A stretch of DNA of 7,817 nucleotides. It comes from Methylococcaceae bacterium. Its GTDB lineage: Bacteria; Pseudomonadota; Gammaproteobacteria; Methylococcales; UBA1147. A program made the position numbers and the translations under genes. Positions 1-6,137 of the stretch are shown here, piece by piece; position 1 is the first letter of the stretch, and each line of letters starts with the position of its first letter. The stretch covers positions 1 to 7,817 of the forward strand of contig JAKEEL010000179.1 of the NCBI GenBank assembly GCA_022616595.1. Reading direction: 5' to 3'. Under the pieces are notes generated by a model. The model saw nothing but the letters and a program-made list of their open reading frames with translations. It was not told the DNA's origin and made no database searches.

Positions 1-168
1 ACCACGATCCTGAAAAACGGCGAGACAACAACCAATCAGGCCTTCGCCTCTCTGGTCGTCGATGGTGTAAGCGGCTTTTACCGGGTGAACTTTCTGACCG
101 GGAAGGCTAGTCTCGTCGGTACCTTCGACGAGCCGGTGATCGACATCGCCATTCCGCTGAACCAATAA
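1..168 (+). CDS. C-terminal end of a DUF4394-type protein (partial, 5' end outside window)
   Basis: Frame 1 is open from the window edge to a TAA at 166-168 and gives 55 residues. The segment GFYRVNFLTGKASLVG followed by DEPVIDIAIPL matches the repeat-like ending I know from DUF4394 proteins (xLYxVNxxTGxAxLVG ... DIAI). These are usually secreted or surface-associated beta-propeller-like proteins of unknown function, often with a PEP-CTERM or other C-terminal tag. Here the chain ends directly after the last repeat, with no visible sorting tail. The start, any signal peptide and the upstream neighbours lie outside the window. A strong hairpin 18 bp downstream probably ends its transcript. The family call rests on one short motif, so it is moderate; the reading frame itself is well supported. 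Confidence 0.7.
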   Translation, partial: TTILKNGETTTNQAFASLVVDGVSGFYRVNFLTGKASLVGTFDEPVIDIAIPLNQ

Positions 169-186
169 TACGGTCAGGCATCCGAC

Positions 187-209
187 ATGGGGCGCCCAAG
201 GCGCCCCAT
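187..209 (+). terminator. Hairpin terminator after the DUF4394-type gene
   Basis: A perfect 10-bp stem (ATGGGGCGCC with GGCGCCCCAT) closes a 3-nt CAA loop, starting 18 bp after the stop codon. The T-run after it is poor (TTCACG), so it may work with Rho or simply protect the mRNA 3' end. The gene on the other side (desaturase, - strand) converges on this region, so the hairpin could serve both strands. Confidence 0.5.
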
Positions 210-328
210 TCACGCACGTTAGCGTCAAGAGTCCCCCCTTAGCCAGCCGGTACCAAGACCCTATACAATATTCTACCAGGCGTATCGGCATACTGTGGTG
301 CCAACTAAAAAGGGTACCCGCCCTCCCA

Positions 329-1504
329 CTACGCCGGCTGCAGGGTATAGCCGCGCAGCAGGTCGGCGAAGTCCTGCAATGCCTGGATGCCTGAATTTTC
401 CGCCTCGGCGCACCAGGCCTCGAGAAACTCCACTCGCTTGGCCCCGTCACTCGCGGCACGGGTCCATAATTCTTTGAGTCGCGCCTTGAAGCGATAGACT
501 GTCTCCAGCGCATGGCTGTGTTGCAACGCCTCGCTCAGGATCGCGAGCGCATGAGCATCCGGCAAGATATCTTCGCGTGTCATCAGTTTGCGCAATTGAC
601 GCAGCGGCTTGCGCTTTACTCCCTGGTTCATGCGGCCTTCCGCGCGCACGACCGGTCGAATGACCTGGCGGCCATAGAGCGTCAGGATATGGTAGCGATC
701 GCGCACGACGGCCCTGAGCGTTTCGATGTCCACGACCCGTTTGCCAAGGGCGATATGCACTTTGGGCGCGACGCGTCGAATTCGCGCCAAACCAACCAAT
801 GCCAGGGTCTTGATGTACAACCAGCCGATATCGAATTCCCACCGTTTATTCGAAAGCCTCGCCGAATGCGGGTAAGCATGGTGATTGTTATGCAACTCTT
901 CACCGCCGATCCAAATACCCAGTGGGGATAAATTGCGCGAAGCATCCGTGGTTTCGAAGTTGCGATAGCCCCAAAAATGACCGAGCCCGTTCACAACACC
1001 GGCCGCCCAGAACGGGATCCATGCCATTTGCACGGCGAAGATAATCAGCCCGGCCGCGCCGAACACCAAGCAATCGAGTACAGCCATGATTGCAATGCCG
1101 AGCAGGGAGTAACGGCTGTACAGGTTGCGTTCCAGCCAGTCGTCGGGCGTGCCGTTGCCGTAATATTCGAGCGTCCTGCTGTCACGCTTCGCGGCGCAAT
1201 ACAGTCCGACACCGCCGAACAGGACCTTCCAGATTCCCTGAATCTGGGGGCTGTGAGGATCGTCCGCGGTTTCACACTTCGCGTGATGCTTGCGGTGCAC
1301 CGCGACCCATTCCTTGGTCACCAGGCCCGTGGTCAACCAAAGCCAGAAGCGAAAAAAATGACTCGCGATCGGATGCAAGGTCAGTGCGTTATGGGCCTGA
1401 TAGCGGTGAAGAAAAATGGTAACGCTGGCGATGGTGACTTGGGTTAACAGCAGAGTGACTGCGATATAAGCCCAAAACGGTAGATTCGACGCGGTTTCTA
1501 GCAT
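329..1504 (-). CDS. Membrane acyl-CoA (delta-9 type) fatty acid desaturase with C-terminal helical extension
   Basis: This 391-residue integral-membrane di-iron desaturase should introduce a double bond into saturated acyl chains, which keeps membranes fluid in the cold. The histidine boxes are visible in order: HRYQAH (33-38), HRKHH (70-74), the DDPHSP His (83), GHFWGYRN (His176) and HNNHH (205-209). Hydrophobic segments near residues 10-32, 46-62, 135-160 and 162-176 fit the usual four membrane passes. The catalytic fold ends near residue 245. Residues 250-391 form a charged, helix-rich tail that resembles the extension of Pseudomonas DesA-type enzymes and, in its last 60 residues, part of ISL3-family transposases. 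The ATG at 1502-1504 lacks a good Shine-Dalgarno sequence. The gene follows a cold shock gene on the same strand, which supports a cold-response role. Substrate (acyl-CoA or phospholipid) and exact regiospecificity are inferred from the family only. Confidence 0.92.
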   Translation of the reverse strand: MLETASNLPFWAYIAVTLLLTQVTIASVTIFLHRYQAHNALTLHPIASHFFRFWLWLTTGLVTKEWVAVHRKHHAKCETADDPHSPQIQGIWKVLFGGVGLYCAAKRDSRTLEYYGNGTPDDWLERNLYSRYSLLGIAIMAVLDCLVFGAAGLIIFAVQMAWIPFWAAGVVNGLGHFWGYRNFETTDASRNLSPLGIWIGGEELHNNHHAYPHSARLSNKRWEFDIGWLYIKTLALVGLARIRRVAPKVHIALGKRVVDIETLRAVVRDRYHILTLYGRQVIRPVVRAEGRMNQGVKRKPLRQLRKLMTREDILPDAHALAILSEALQHSHALETVYRFKARLKELWTRAASDGAKRVEFLEAWCAEAENSGIQALQDFADLLRGYTLQPA

Positions 1505-1540
1505 GATGGATGGTCTCGCTGATCGAGTTGTGGACGGAAG

Positions 1541-1562
1541 AGTCCCGCGGAATCGCGGGACT
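1541..1562 (-). terminator. Hairpin between the cold shock gene and the desaturase (terminator or attenuator)
   Basis: A perfect 9-bp stem (AGTCCCGCG with CGCGGGACT) with a 4-nt loop lies 23 bp after the cold shock stop codon. On the - strand it is followed by CTTCCGTCC, a weak U-tract, so termination may be partial. Only 36 bp remain between this hairpin and the desaturase ATG, which leaves little room for a separate promoter. The hairpin may therefore reduce, rather than stop, transcription into the desaturase gene. Confidence 0.6.
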
Positions 1563-1585
1563 CGCTTGAGAACTCGAAGATGGGC

Positions 1586-1792
1586 TTAGCCCTCGACGGA
1601 GACCCGGACAGCCTGCGGTCCTTTAGCGCCCCGCTCGACGTCGAAGCGGACCGATTGACCTTCTGTGAGGCTCCGGAATCCGCCTCCGGCGATCGCGGAA
1701 AAGTGAACGAAAACGTCTGCACTGCCATCCGCCGGAGAGATAAAACCAAAACCTTTGGACTCGTTAAACCATTTTACGGTACCTGAAACCAT
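1586..1792 (-). CDS. CspA-family cold shock protein
   Basis: This 68-residue single-domain protein has the OB-fold cold shock signature. RNP1 is KGFGFI (13-18), RNP2 is VFVHF (27-31), and the N-terminal strand is GTVKWFNESKGFGFI. Such proteins bind single-stranded RNA and DNA and act as RNA chaperones or antiterminators in the cytoplasm. I place the start at the ATG at 1790-1792, which gives the family-typical N-terminus MVSGTVKWF with GGT spaced upstream as a weak Shine-Dalgarno sequence. An ATG four codons further upstream (to 1804) would add MVIY and cannot be excluded. The length is normal for CspA-type proteins (about 65-72 residues). The acidic and glycine-rich body lacks any C-terminal extension. 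A hairpin follows the stop codon, and the desaturase gene lies 81 bp downstream in the same direction. Whether it is cold-inducible, or a constitutive CspE/CspC type, cannot be told from the protein. Confidence 0.93.
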   Translation of the reverse strand: MVSGTVKWFNESKGFGFISPADGSADVFVHFSAIAGGGFRSLTEGQSVRFDVERGAKGPQAVRVSVEG

Positions 1793-2057
1793 GTATATTA
1801 CCATTGAAGAAAATGAATGAAGATTTAATCGCAGATGATGGAAGGCAATTCACAGGAGATACCGAAGGTGGACGGCTGCTGGAACGACCCAGACAACCAG
1901 CATTCTGCAACTATATTAACGACCGCACCGGAAAGATTGAACTGCTCCTTTCCTGATCGGCGGGACCCTGCCTGCGGCGTTCGCGGGCGGGGCCTGCTCA
2001 TAATATGGCCACGGACCGGAATTTTTCAAGTCTGGCGGTGAAAATTTTATAAACCGA
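1793..2057. other. Intergenic region between divergent csp and mtoX: cold-shock leader side
   Basis: No convincing gene lies in this stretch; the 68-codon + strand frame starting at 1835 has no Shine-Dalgarno sequence and no recognisable product. On the - strand it should hold the csp promoter and leader. A possible -10 (TATAGT, complement of 1910-1915) would give a leader of about 110 nt, in line with the long 5' leaders of cspA-type genes, but no good -35 is visible. A 6-bp inverted repeat (TGCTGG 1877-1882, CCAGCA 1897-1902) lies within that leader. A G/C-rich hairpin that is stable only as + strand RNA lies at 1966-1992. Confidence 0.45.
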
Positions 2058-2088
2058 TTGACATTTAAGGCGACCAGTCATCTATGTT
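2058..2088 (+). promoter_or_regulatory. Candidate sigma70-type promoter of the mtoX unit
   Basis: A perfect -35 hexamer TTGACA (2058-2063) is followed by a possible -10 TATGTT (2083-2088, four of six consensus bases) with a 19-bp spacer. TCTATG at 2081-2086 would give a 17-bp spacer but a poorer hexamer. Transcription would begin near 2095 and leave a leader of about 85 nt before the mtoX ATG. The A/T-rich block just upstream (AAAATTTTATAAA, 2041-2053) could act as an UP element. The long spacer keeps confidence low. Confidence 0.4.
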
Positions 2089-2179
2089 CGAGCAAAATTT
2101 CATGGACGTCGAATCGCAGGGAATTGCCGGTCGTTGAAAATATCAATTCAATCCACTCACTTCACAATGAGGATCCAAA

Positions 2180-3586
2180 ATGACAGACAAAACCGATAAA
2201 AACCCCTCTTCAATCGATGCGGTTTTCAGAGTCGCCCTCGGAGTTGGCTTCCTATTATTGGCGATTTTTTCCGGCTTCAACCGGGCCGTCGCGGACGAGA
2301 CCTGCATGTCACCCTACATGGCGAAAATCGTCGGCCAGGAAGACTATGTCTATGTCTGGACATTGGGCATGGTCGGCGTGGGCGACGAACAGGATAAACT
2401 GGTCACGGTGGACGTAAATCCCGCTTCGCCGAGCTACGGTCAGGTCGTTGCCACGCTTTCGGTTGGCGGACGCAATGAAGCGCATCATTCCGGTTTCACC
2501 GATGATCGCCAGTATTTATGGGCAAGCGGGCTGGACACGAGTAGGATTTTTATTTTCGACGTCCATACAGACCCTTCGAAACCCGCCCTGTACAAAACCA
2601 TCACCGATTTCGAGAAACAATCGGGCGGCGTGGTCGGGCCGCATACGAATTATGCGCTTGCCGGAACGATGCTGTTGACCGGGTTATCGAACAACAAGGA
2701 TCATGGCGGCCGCACCGCGCTGGTCGAATACACGAACGGCGGAGATTACGTCGATACTTATTGGATACCGACCGATTCGGATCTGCGCGGAGCGGTTAAA
2801 TCGGGCAAGTATGCGGACGGCTATAACTATGATGTGCGGGTCCTGCCGCTCAGGAATATCATGCTCACCTCGTCCTTTACCGGATGGTCGAACTATATGA
2901 TGGATTTCGGCAAGATGCTGAATGATCCGGAGGCGATGAAGCGCTTCGGCAACACCATGGTGCTCTGGAATCTGCATACCAAACAGCCGAAGAAAATATT
3001 CGACGTTCCGGGGGCGCCGCTCGAAATCCGTTGCGCGTTGAATCCCATACATCACTATTGTTTCACTTCGACCGCGCTGACCTCGAAAATCTGGCTGGTA
3101 TACGAGGATCCCAAGGGAGAATGGCAGGCAAAGGAAGTCGCCGATATCGCGGATCCCTCGAAGGTGCCGCTGCCGGTCGATATTTCGATTCAGAGCGATG
3201 ATGCCTTGCTCTGGGTGAACACCTTCATGGATGGAACGACCCGGGCCTTCGATATCACGGACCCTTTCCATCCAAAGCAGGTTTACGAGAAGAAAATCGG
3301 CGCGCAAGTGAACATGGTTTCTTCGAGCTGGGACGGCAAGCGCTTGTATTTCACCTCGTCATTGCTCGGAAACTGGGACAAGAAAGGAAAGGACAATGAG
3401 CAATTTTTCAAGTCGTTTCACTGGGACGGCAAACAATTGACCGAAAAGTTCGCGATCGATTTCATCGATCAAAAATTGGGGCGTCCGCATCAAATGAGGT
3501 TCGGCGCGCGGTCGCTCTATGCGCGCCTGGACAATCGGCCGGACTCCACGAACCTGGCGCTCAAGAGAACCGATTCCAGCCCTTAG
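2180..3586 (+). CDS. mtoX: Periplasmic methanethiol oxidase, SBP56/selenium-binding protein family
   Basis: This 468-residue protein belongs to the SBP56/SELENBP1 family, whose bacterial members (MtoX) are copper-dependent methanethiol oxidases making formaldehyde, H2S and H2O2. A Sec signal peptide is clear: hydrophobic core at about 17-32 and an AVA cleavage site after residue 38, giving a mature start DETCMSPYM. Family landmarks by recalled comparison with human SELENBP1 are Cys42, TVDVNPASPSYGQV (76-89), EAHHSGF (100-106; His102/103), GPHT (153-156), PLEIRC (280-285), DGKRLYFTSS (385-394) and RPHQMR (435-440). The metal ligands are likely among these conserved His residues. The C-terminus departs from the animal ending and instead has a 28-residue basic/polar tail. 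The ATG has a good GAGG at 2169-2172, 7 nt upstream. A gene for a SCO-MauG fusion follows after 27 bp, as expected for an mtoX locus. The bacterial family is often annotated only as selenium-binding protein. Confidence 0.9.
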   Translation: MTDKTDKNPSSIDAVFRVALGVGFLLLAIFSGFNRAVADETCMSPYMAKIVGQEDYVYVWTLGMVGVGDEQDKLVTVDVNPASPSYGQVVATLSVGGRNEAHHSGFTDDRQYLWASGLDTSRIFIFDVHTDPSKPALYKTITDFEKQSGGVVGPHTNYALAGTMLLTGLSNNKDHGGRTALVEYTNGGDYVDTYWIPTDSDLRGAVKSGKYADGYNYDVRVLPLRNIMLTSSFTGWSNYMMDFGKMLNDPEAMKRFGNTMVLWNLHTKQPKKIFDVPGAPLEIRCALNPIHHYCFTSTALTSKIWLVYEDPKGEWQAKEVADIADPSKVPLPVDISIQSDDALLWVNTFMDGTTRAFDITDPFHPKQVYEKKIGAQVNMVSSSWDGKRLYFTSSLLGNWDKKGKDNEQFFKSFHWDGKQLTEKFAIDFIDQKLGRPHQMRFGARSLYARLDNRPDSTNLALKRTDSSP

Positions 3587-3613
3587 ACCGGCGATCCTCG
3601 AACTTTCAAGACA

Positions 3614-5554
3614 TTGCATCGCGGAATTCACAAGACGTCAGGCGCTGCGAAAGCTAGAGCGTTCCGAGCGATCGGTCATGGTCTGATCGTCTTGCTCGGC
3701 ATGGCGGGCAGCCTTGCAAGCGGCGGCGAAACCGTCCTCGCACCCGGATACGCTCCCTTGACCTTTTCCGCTCCAAGTCCCGGCGGCTATTCCTTGCCAA
3801 GGCTTGGAGCGGCCGCGAACGGACAGGTCCTGGACAGCGACGGCCGGAAAACCGCGTTGCATGATCTGATGGAGGATAGGATCGTCGTGCTTGGTTTTAT
3901 CTACTCGACCTGTACCGACATCAACGGCTGTCCGCTTGCGGCCGCGGTTTTTCATCAAATCCAAGGGCACCTGCAGAAACTTCCCGACGTGGCTCGGCAC
4001 GTACGCTTGCTCACGCTGAGTTTCAATCCCGCGCACGACACGCCGGCCGTGATGAAAAAATATGCCGCCGGGTTCACCGGCGGCGAATTCGATTGGCGCT
4101 TTCTGACCGCGGTTTCGGAAGCCGAGTTGAATCCGATCCTCAAGGATTATCGTCAGTCCGTGATCAAAGAAGTTGACGAACGGGGCCGTTTCACCGGGAC
4201 CTTTTCGCATGTTTTAAGAGTGTTTCTGATCGATCGGGAGAAGCAGATTCGCAAGATCTACAGCGTTTCTTTCTTGCACGCGGAGCTTCTCGTCAACGAT
4301 ATCAAAACACTGCTGGACCTTGCGCCGGTTCCCGACCAGCCAGCGGAGAAAATCTCGCAACACCGCGAAGGGTTGCCGGCCCATAAATCCGGCGATTCCA
4401 AAACCAATTATGAAACCGCCGGGTACCGGACCCGGTCGATTGCTCTGACCGATCGTCTCGGCAAGAGCGCCGATCTGATCCGGTTTGTCGAATCACCCCC
4501 GCTCGGTCTGCCGGCGCCGTCCATGACCCCGGACAACCCGATCACGCGCAAGAAAATCGAACTCGGGCGCAAATTGTTTTTCGACCGGCGGTTGTCCGGA
4601 AACAACACCTTCTCGTGCGCCATGTGTCACATTCCGGAGCAGGGCTTTACCAGCAACGAGATGTCGACCTCCATCGGAGTCGAAGGGCGTTCTGTGCGCC
4701 GCAACGCGCCGACCTTGTACAACGTAGGCTACGCCAGGTTTTTGTTTCATGACGGGCGCGAATCGACCCTCGAACAGCAAGTTTGGGGGCCGATGCTGGC
4801 CGAAAATGAAATGGCGAATCCCTCGATCGGATTTGTGATCGACAAATTGAAGAGCACCGGGGAATACCTGGATCTGTTCAAGGCCGCCTATGCAAAAGGG
4901 CCCGACATGATCAATGTCGGAAACGCGATCGCGAGCTATCAGAGGACGCTCAATTCGGCGAATTCACCCTTTGATCGCTGGTACTATGGAAAAGTTGAAA
5001 GCGCGCTCGGCGAATCGGCGAAGCGCGGTTTCGATTTGTTCACCGGAAAGGCGCAGTGCGCGGCCTGTCATCCGATCGGAAAAGAGCATACCGTTTTCAG
5101 CGACAATCAATTTCATGATACCGGGATCGGCTACCGGCGAACCATGGAAAAGGGATCGGAAAAGCTGCGCTTGCAGGTCGCCCCGGGGGTATTCCTGAAA
5201 GTCGATAGCGAGGCGATCGCTTCGGTCGCTGAACCCGAACACAATGACTTGGGACGTTATGAAGTCACGCGACTGCCTGAAGACCGCTGGCGATATAAAA
5301 CGCCTTCGTTACGCAACATTGCATTGACCGCTCCCTATATGCACGATGGTAGTCTGTTATCGCTGAGAAGCGTGATTGAATTCTATAACCAAGGCGGGGT
5401 TGCCCATGAAAACCTGGATCGCCTGATCAAACCCCTGTCGCTGGCCGATCACGAAATCAACGATCTCGCCGTTTTTCTGGAATCATTGACTGGCGATAAC
5501 ATCGAAACCCTGGTTTCGGATGCATTCGCCGCGGGAGTCGGTGTCCCCGAATAA
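3614..5554 (+). CDS. Exported fusion of a SCO1/SenC copper chaperone and a MauG-type di-haem cytochrome c peroxidase
   Basis: This 646-residue protein begins at TTG 3614-3616, the only usable start between the mtoX stop and the signal peptide; no clear Shine-Dalgarno precedes it. Residues 13-37 look like a Sec signal (KARAFR, then LIVLLGMAGSLA). Residues about 55-235 form a thioredoxin-like SCO domain with Cys100 and Cys106 (STCTDINGCPLA) and His199 (TFSHVLRVFLID), the likely copper ligands. A linker (about 238-295) leads to a MauG/CcpA domain. Haem c sites are CAMCH (335-339) and CAACH (482-486). By ungapped recall of Pseudomonas CcpA, Asn364, Thr572 and Pro574 match its calcium ligands, Glu399 its active-site Glu, Tyr591 its axial Met275, and His379 its Trp94. 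Tyr in place of Met is the MauG pattern. The likely role is maturation of MtoX: copper loading plus oxidation of residues to an amino-acid cofactor. That role is inferred; plain peroxidase activity is the alternative. Confidence 0.88.
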   Translation: MHRGIHKTSGAAKARAFRAIGHGLIVLLGMAGSLASGGETVLAPGYAPLTFSAPSPGGYSLPRLGAAANGQVLDSDGRKTALHDLMEDRIVVLGFIYSTCTDINGCPLAAAVFHQIQGHLQKLPDVARHVRLLTLSFNPAHDTPAVMKKYAAGFTGGEFDWRFLTAVSEAELNPILKDYRQSVIKEVDERGRFTGTFSHVLRVFLIDREKQIRKIYSVSFLHAELLVNDIKTLLDLAPVPDQPAEKISQHREGLPAHKSGDSKTNYETAGYRTRSIALTDRLGKSADLIRFVESPPLGLPAPSMTPDNPITRKKIELGRKLFFDRRLSGNNTFSCAMCHIPEQGFTSNEMSTSIGVEGRSVRRNAPTLYNVGYARFLFHDGRESTLEQQVWGPMLAENEMANPSIGFVIDKLKSTGEYLDLFKAAYAKGPDMINVGNAIASYQRTLNSANSPFDRWYYGKVESALGESAKRGFDLFTGKAQCAACHPIGKEHTVFSDNQFHDTGIGYRRTMEKGSEKLRLQVAPGVFLKVDSEAIASVAEPEHNDLGRYEVTRLPEDRWRYKTPSLRNIALTAPYMHDGSLLSLRSVIEFYNQGGVAHENLDRLIKPLSLADHEINDLAVFLESLTGDNIETLVSDAFAAGVGVPE

Positions 5555-5570
5555 TGCGCGTACCCGCCCG

Positions 5571-5576
5571 TTTTTT
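5571..5576 (+). other. T-run after the SCO-MauG gene, possible weak transcript end
   Basis: Six T residues follow a G/C-rich stretch 16 bp after the stop codon. The only stem before it (GCGGG near 5531 with CCCGC near 5563) has a loop of almost 30 nt, so I do not call a proper intrinsic terminator. A second candidate + strand end is the A/T-rich hairpin AAAAGTA / TACTTTT (5665-5683) that runs into TTTTTT at 5680-5685. Confidence 0.2.
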
Positions 5577-5635
5577 GCTCATTGCCGGCAAACCAAGGCA
5601 TTCCTGATTTCTTGGTCTACCCCCGGAACGCAGGC

Positions 5636-5664
5636 AAAAAAAAGCCCTTATTCGAGATAAGGGC
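5636..5664 (-). terminator. Intrinsic terminator of the phasin gene
   Basis: An 8-bp perfect stem (GCCCTTAT 5644-5651 with ATAAGGGC 5657-5664) closes a 5-nt loop. On the - strand it is followed directly by eight T residues (complement of the A-run 5636-5643). This is a textbook Rho-independent terminator, 48 bp after the phasin stop codon. It has no T-run in the + direction at this point. Confidence 0.85.
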
Positions 5665-5712
5665 AAAAGTAATGGCTACTTTTTTAAAGGAGGGAGAAGA
5701 AAAATGCGGCTA

Positions 5713-6075
5713 TCAGGCGGCTTTGGTTTCAGGCATTGGGTAAATCTTCGCGACTCCCTTCACGCTGGATTCGATCAATCCGAACAGATCGTCGCGGCTG
5801 CTGGTAGCCAATTCGACCGCGGACTGCGCGTATTTGATCAGATCTTCGGCAAATTCCGTGGTCAACTCTTTCTGCGCTTTCAAAAAAGCCGGAACGTCTT
5901 TCGCGTCACGGGCGAGTTCCAATTGCTTGACGCCGGTACGAACACAGAGAGTGGCGATTTCGGTTTGGCCCTTGACGATACTGTCATAGGCACGGGTATT
6001 GACTTCACTCAGCTGCTTGAATGAATCCGTAACCAATTCGTTGACTTCGGTAATTGTTTCTTGAAAAGTTTTCAT
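5713..6075 (-). CDS. phaP: Phasin family protein (PHB granule-associated)
   Basis: The 120-residue product is small, almost entirely helical and amphipathic, with no membrane segment or signal peptide. The pattern (MKTFQETITEVNELVTDSFKQL start, a VKGQTEIATLCVRTGVKQLE middle, KAQKELTTEFAEDLIKYA, then SSRDDLFGLIESSVKG) is that of phasin_2-type proteins, which coat PHB granules and control their number and size. I chose the ATG at 6073-6075 because GGAGA lies 7 nt upstream. A longer frame up to 6162 would begin inside the -35 of its own promoter, so it is not real. The gene sits just after the phaA-phaR-phaB unit but has its own sigma70-like promoter, an operator-like repeat and a strong terminator, so it should be transcribed alone and at high level. 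Members of this family vary a lot in sequence, so the call leans on context as well as on pattern. Confidence 0.85.
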   Translation of the reverse strand: MKTFQETITEVNELVTDSFKQLSEVNTRAYDSIVKGQTEIATLCVRTGVKQLELARDAKDVPAFLKAQKELTTEFAEDLIKYAQSAVELATSSRDDLFGLIESSVKGVAKIYPMPETKAA

Positions 6076-6103
6076 AACAGATTCTCCATTGAGATTAGAG
6101 GCT

Positions 6104-6137
6104 TTGTGCAACGCAACATCGTTGTTGCAGTGCACAA
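6104..6137. promoter_or_regulatory. Probable PhaR operator: paired dyads at the phasin transcription start
   Basis: Two 15-nt arms, TTGTGCAACGCAACA (6104-6118) and TGTTGCAGTGCACAA (6123-6137), form an inverted repeat matching at 13 of 15 positions with a 4-nt TCGT spacer. Each arm is itself a near-palindrome (TTGTGC...GCAACA), so this can also be read as two tandem operator copies. It overlaps the phasin -10 hexamer by four bases and covers the predicted start site and about 20 bp beyond. phaR is encoded about 1 kb away, and PhaR is known to repress phasin genes by binding near their start sites and to leave when it binds PHB. Assignment to PhaR is inference from position and context. Confidence 0.65.

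Noticed and set aside
118..319. Three GGTACC palindromes within about 200 bp at the left end
   Set aside because: Six-base palindromes with no shared flanks or regular spacing; no sign of a repeat array or recombination site.
1835..2041. 68-codon + strand frame in the csp-mtoX intergenic region
   Set aside because: It has no Shine-Dalgarno sequence, no recognisable motif and an unusual composition, and it overlaps the expected csp leader on the other strand.
2684..3307. 207-codon - strand frame opposite mtoX
   Set aside because: It mirrors the codon structure of mtoX, has no ribosome site or known motif, and lies fully inside the confident gene.
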